Of a stretch of 64,000 nt of DNA, positions 59,527-64,000 are shown in pieces (the first letter of the stretch is position 1; every line of letters begins with the position of its first letter). The DNA is from Climacium dendroides (taxonomy: Eukaryota > Streptophyta > Bryopsida > Hypnales > Climaciaceae), in the NCBI GenBank assembly GCA_950106755.1, contig OX467091.1, forward strand, positions 16,137,538 to 16,201,537, read 5' to 3'. The notes beneath the pieces were generated by a model. The model had not been told where the DNA came from. It was given only the letters and a program-made list of their open reading frames with translations, and did not search any database. The position numbers and the translations under genes are program-made.

Positions 59527-61149
59527 CTGGTCACACAAATCCCCGACAATGAGTCAAAAACACATTCCATGGGTAGCAGTTTGAGCATAAGGTACTCACC
59601 GGTACTAATATTTAATATCTAACGTCCAACCAACCAAGTTCACGTCCTGTTAATTTGGGGGAAGCGCACCACCGTATTGATCAAATACACTGCTGTCGAG
59701 GAACCTAAATGTATGGGACACATATGTTGCTAACATGAACACGGTAGTTCAATTCAGACAAGTCACAAGTCATCCAACCACTTCCGTACAACAGGTGTGT
59801 GGCCACAAGTCAACCCTCACTCACCCTTGCACCAGCTCCAAGCACCAAATAGCTTCTCGTTTGTTGCTTATGATGCAATAAAAGGTGCATTAACGCAGAC
59901 ATCTTGTGGCTCCGTGTCTACAAACTTCTAACGGTTCCTCTTCAACAACAGAGGAACACCACAGATTGAAATCTAACTTCTCTGGAAAAAGTATATAAAT
60001 GAATCTCCTCAACTCTTCGGCCCCCTTTCAAGTGTATGTCCTATCAGCAGAAAAGAGATCCTGCTCCATATCCATGCAATGTCGGAAACCTTGAGTAAAA
60101 GTTGGAAAAGTAGCCTATAAGTATCAATCTGCTCCCTTTAACTGAGTCGTTCTCTTCTTCAAACTGTCAAACCACCAGGAAGAGAGAGAAAGTCTACTTT
60201 GGTTCACCAACCCCAACCTCGACATCGGCAACGTCCAATGAACACATCAAGCTTCAAAAGTAGACTTCGGCAGACACACGAAGTATTAAGTATGACTGGC
60301 AATATCTTCAAGTCTGTTCAATTGCTTGGCTGATTTTATGGTCCTTCCCGGCCTTCAGAGCGATTAGAATAGAAAACTAATTCTTTTTCCTCTATAAACA
60401 TTAATAAATTATTGATCACAATAAGGCCTTTTCTCATACACTAAACTGTCAATGTCCATTTCTTTAATTATATAAAGACCAAATTTAGTGTAATGTGGGT
60501 AATTTGATTTTAAAATCAACCAAAGGGTGTTTCAGATGTGAATAATTAAAAATATATTTAAAAATTAGTATATTCATTTTTCATTTTCAATTGCACCTTA
60601 ACAAAGAAACAATTTAGGTACTCGTTTCACAAACTAACCTGGTAAGTAAATAAGGCCACTTCTAACTTACCTATCATTCCCATGTCGGCCGCTTCCTAAT
60701 TATTGACTAGAAGTTCACTTCAGAAAGTTTCATGCACGAATCCCTCTCTTGAAATCCTCCGCTCCCCGTCAACTGCAAACGATCTCTTTCTGCATTTTGG
60801 AAACCCCTCCAAATTGCCCAACATTCAGGGCTATGAGAGAAAAAAGACACTCACTAGTTTTCTGCATCAACCACCACCAACGTATGGAGCCTTAATACTA
60901 AGCTGCAGTCAAACAAATTATCATATAGCATACGGCGTTCTGCTCCCTCTCATCTGTGTCTGATCGATTCACCACACCACTCAACCCTCAACTCTCACGT
61001 CACCAAGCACGGAGGAAGAAACAACTGCAGCGGCTTGACATCGACATGAACAACTTCAAATGACTTCAGCTTCAGAAAACTTGACTGGAACGTGGTCAGG
61101 AGAAAGTTCAAATGTGAAAGTATCAACCTCTGAGATTCTCTAAGCCCTT

Positions 61150-61905
61150 TCACTCTTGTATAGCCAGCAAGGACGCTGCAACAGATACTGGCACTTGTAC
61201 AGACACAAAATTCTGCTGAAAAGTCTACCGAAAATCGCAACTCATGAAGAGCAGTCAATACATGAATCAACTGTTTCTGCTCTCACGCCCCAAATTGATA
61301 AACCCTACCTCGGAAAGAATAGCTCCCTGCGTAGGATCCATAGCCAATGCAGCCTTGAATTCAATCTAGACTCAAAGTATCATGCAAGAGTTAATTAGTC
61401 ACCTTCCAATGCTGTTCGCGCTACCCTCCGAATTCCTAAACCCTCCAAGCAGGAAGAGAACCCACGACGCCCACAACTCTCAACATATGCAAAGAGCTTC
61501 AAAATTTAACTATGCTGCAGGGAGGAACTCTGCTCTGAATTTTTGATTCACCTGGCAGTGGAGATTCAACGAGTCGGAAGGCAAATCTGGTGCGGCAAGG
61601 GGACATGGCGAGACACCACATGCGTCAGCCTCACCAACCGACCCTGAGACCCGATTTCTACGGTCGAGGTGGAATATTGCAGTGGCACTTTGCAACGGTG
61701 TTTTTAGGGTTTTGATGATCTTGTTCAGGAACCTCGGGCAAGATAGCTGTTGATGAAGACAGATAGTTCGATTTTCAGAATCCAAGGATCCCTTGAGGCC
61801 TTGAGTGACAACACAATTGGAAGTTCTAAGATCCACGGCTAAGGAATCCTCTTCGGCCCTCGAAATGGTGTCTGGCCCGTAACAAAACCGTGGACCCTTG
61901 CTCAC
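61150..61905 (-). CDS. Candidate small three-exon gene, unrecognised product
   Basis: Three minus-strand blocks have good splice borders and all join in phase 0: 61552-61905 (5' limit uncertain), 61309-61365 and 61150-61215. They read ...LPSDSLNLHCQ, then IEFKAALAMDPTQGAILSE, then QNFVSVQVPVSVAASLLAIQE followed by a stop. The first block contains basic stretches (FLNKIIKTLKTPLQSATAIF) that could be a transit peptide, but no ATG lies in frame inside it. The start may be ATG at 61910-61920 through a short first exon, or the block may begin at an acceptor near 61750. It might instead be an alternative 5' part of the OSB gene. Function unknown. Confidence 0.35.
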
Positions 61906-61911
61906 CCGACA

Positions 61912-64000
61912 TCATTGGATATCCTTAGTCGCATCGTAAGTAACGACTAAAACCGATCGCTTCAAACTTTCTTCTTTCGTTTGCACCACCAGCGAGCTTC
62001 TTTTCGTGCTCTCATTTGTTTTCTTCGTGCTCTTGTTTGTTTTCAATGTGCCCAGCTTAGACCTACTAATTCTTCCGAAGGGATCTCTAGAATTCCTATA
62101 GAATTCCTATAGAGGCTCTGTCCGATGGCTTTGACGTACTCTAGGAGAAGCTGCTAGGAGAAGGTGCAGGGTAGTGCTGATTTGGCAGCATGGGGGAGGG
62201 TGCTGGCAAGCCATAGCACCCAATCGACACTACTTTGCAGCTTCTTTGGTGTTAAAGTATTGTATGTCACTAAACTTGCAGGCCCAGTAGGCAATTATGG
62301 CCAGCCAAATTAGCAGTTTACTTCAGGTGTTGATTCCACCCAAAACATGGCTCAGAAATGAGCAGAATCAAATATGTAGTATGTTTTGCTTGTTTGTGGT
62401 TCTTTGTTGTTTAATACAACAAATTTTTTTGAAGCAATTTGGTGGCCATTTGTATCAAAGCAACAAGCAATACTTCAAGCCCTTGGAAGACAAACAAATG
62501 TGAAAGGGTGGCAAATTGCCCATTATGCTTGGCAATTAAGGGGCCTAAATGTTTTAGTTTTTTTTGTTTAGGGTTCATCTTGAGGTCACCAACCATTTTT
62601 GTCGAAGCTTCTTCTCTTCCATTAGTGCTTCTGTAGTGTCACTATCATGCTTGCATTCGTTGCACTGTCGCCTACTCTGCTTTGCTATAGACATGTCTAT
62701 AATCACTTTTGCATTGCCTCACTAGCATTCACAACCACTTAGGCAATTTTATTCTACAATTATGTCCATTTTGTCCCCTTAATATTGATTTTGCATCATT
62801 GAATAATGAATAGGAGAAAAGATGAGTTGCAATGCATTTCATACTTGTCATTATATTGCTAGCGGTTCACCTTGATGTGAAAGATTGTAGAAGAGGGTTT
62901 TATGTTCTAAATCTTTTAATTTGGTATTGCTACAAATTTTGAAAGGGTGGGTGAAGTTCAAATTCAAATTAGTGCCAAGTTGCCAACACAAGCCTCAATG
63001 ACTCATGTCTTGGGTTTCATTATTTTGAAGCTTTGATGGTAGTCTATTTGGTGGTGATTGGTGAATAATTGTTCTGCCCATCATTGATCATTGAATCCAC
63101 GTTTCTATGAGCTTTTAGGCAATTTGTGATTAGGAATTTGCAATTTGTGATTTAGTATTTGCAATTTGTGATTTAGTATTTGCAATTTGTGATTTAGTAT
63201 TTGCAATTTGTGATTTAGTATTTGCAATCTATAAGTTCCTAATTGTGATTTGTAAGTTGGTATTTGGAACAAGTGATTTCGGATTCTAAATTGAAGATTT
63301 GGATCAGGGATTTTGCAATCTAAAAGTTGCTATTTCCAAAAACGTTTTCGGACTTCATTTAGATAATTGGGGTGGGAGATTGAACAGGGCTCATGAGATA
63401 GGGCAAGGACTAGAACAAATTATAGAATGTTTGATTTTGTTTTGCAAAGTGGATAAGGCTTTCTTAAAATTTCTAGGTTTGATTATGTGGTGCATTAAAT
63501 TTCCCATTTTGAGTTGATATTAGAGATGGTGTTTTAGTAATTTGAGTTGAAGAGGATGATCTAAGTTGAAAAGAAGTTTAGGATTTTTCTATAATTAACA
63601 AACTTACAAAAATATTTAGCCATAAGTATAGAGTCCTAAAGGAAGTGGACCAATGAATTGATGTCAATTTTTTAGAAGCATCAAAGGATATGATTGTTAA
63701 TTGAAAGATAACTCAGCTTGGGAACATTAGTGCAATTTTCAAATTCTAGAGTTTTTTATATGATCATTATTATCATCTAATAAAGGTTGAAAAGCATGTT
63801 AATAATCAATAGATCCTAGCAAATACTTGCTTTCTAGCTAAGCAAAGCCCATTTTTGTGTAGATTGAATAGTGTGAATGGTGTGAATCTTCTTACATTGT
63901 ATTATTAATTGCAAAGATTGATTTGGTAATTCAATTCTTATTTCTTCAAGTGTCAATTTTGTAATGCCCATACTTGTAAGAAAAATTTGAAGATTTTTCC
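61912..64000. other. AT-rich intergenic region, no gene seen
   Basis: Open frames at 62297-62640 are short and overlap in several frames. A stretch reading KGWQIAHYAWQLRG resembles the style of transposon proteins but I cannot assign it. An 11-bp GAATTCCTATA direct repeat lies at about 62091-62112. The rest is AT-rich apart from the minisatellite at 63119. Confidence 0.5.
63119..63235 (+). repeat. 21-bp minisatellite
   Basis: Five units of GCAATTTGTGATTTAGTATTT start at 63119, 63140, 63161, 63182 and 63203, with a partial sixth at 63224. The first unit has TAGGAA in place of TTAGTA; the next four are identical. Flanking sequence to 63290 repeats 'gtgatt.g.atttg' less regularly. Confidence 0.95.

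Noticed and set aside
1..64000. CRISPR array, operon or prokaryotic defence system
   Set aside because: The introns, plant gene families and telomere-like repeats show nuclear plant DNA. The tandem arrays found (63119, 2992, 21655) have no spacer structure.

Overview
The window is plant nuclear DNA and most likely comes from a moss. Its genes have many short introns with GT-AG borders. It carries TTTAGGG-type telomere-like tracts and AAACCCTA promoter boxes. A DYW-type pentatricopeptide gene has nearly identical tandem triads of the style I associate with mosses. A DYW editing factor argues against Marchantia-type liverworts, which lack them. I cannot name the genus. GC-richer gene islands sit between long AT-rich, repeat-filled deserts. 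Layout: 1-3.4 kb is AT-rich spacer ending in a degenerate tandem repeat. 3.7-9.1 kb (+) holds a complete 18-exon PRP19 gene (spliceosome NineTeen Complex U-box/WD40 protein, 521 aa). 10.9-13.1 kb (-) holds a complete 5-exon SPFH/HIR gene (290 aa). A 1.1 kb divergent promoter separates it from a 3-exon CDC73/parafibromin gene (14.2-16.0 kb, +, 458 aa; Paf1 complex). 19.1-23.4 kb (+) encodes a basic Pro/Ser-rich protein of the plant At2g40070-like family. 23.9-29.6 kb (+) encodes an unrecognised ~1270-residue low-complexity protein ending in a CaaX box (CSIL). The second block has no visible start codon, and a phase-compatible donor in the last exon of the first would fuse them into one ~1880-residue protein. 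From 29.6 to 48.3 kb and from 48.9 to 56.0 kb I see no intact genes. These deserts hold a broken PIF1/Helitron-type helicase fragment, a ~2.3 kb fold-back element, a near-perfect 153-bp palindrome, dispersed direct and inverted repeats, and a family of TTAA-bounded inverted-repeat elements whose ends begin CCC/TCC and resemble piggyBac termini. A small secreted lipid-transfer-protein gene (48.3-48.8 kb, +) stands in the desert 1.5 kb from a decayed copy of itself. 56.0-58.6 kb (-) is an intronless 854-aa PPR-DYW organellar RNA-editing factor. Directly upstream on the same strand are the 3' exons of an organellar single-stranded-DNA-binding (OSB) gene carrying the PDF motif, and beyond them a small unrecognised three-exon candidate. 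The end of the window is AT-rich with a 21-bp minisatellite. The genes are housekeeping genes without operon-like cooperation: splicing and transcription elongation (PRP19, CDC73), membrane or immune scaffolding (HIR), organelle genome maintenance and RNA editing (OSB, PPR), and extracellular lipid binding (LTP). The points most worth testing are the possible fusion gene, the TTAA element family, and several long hairpins that could feed small-RNA pathways.
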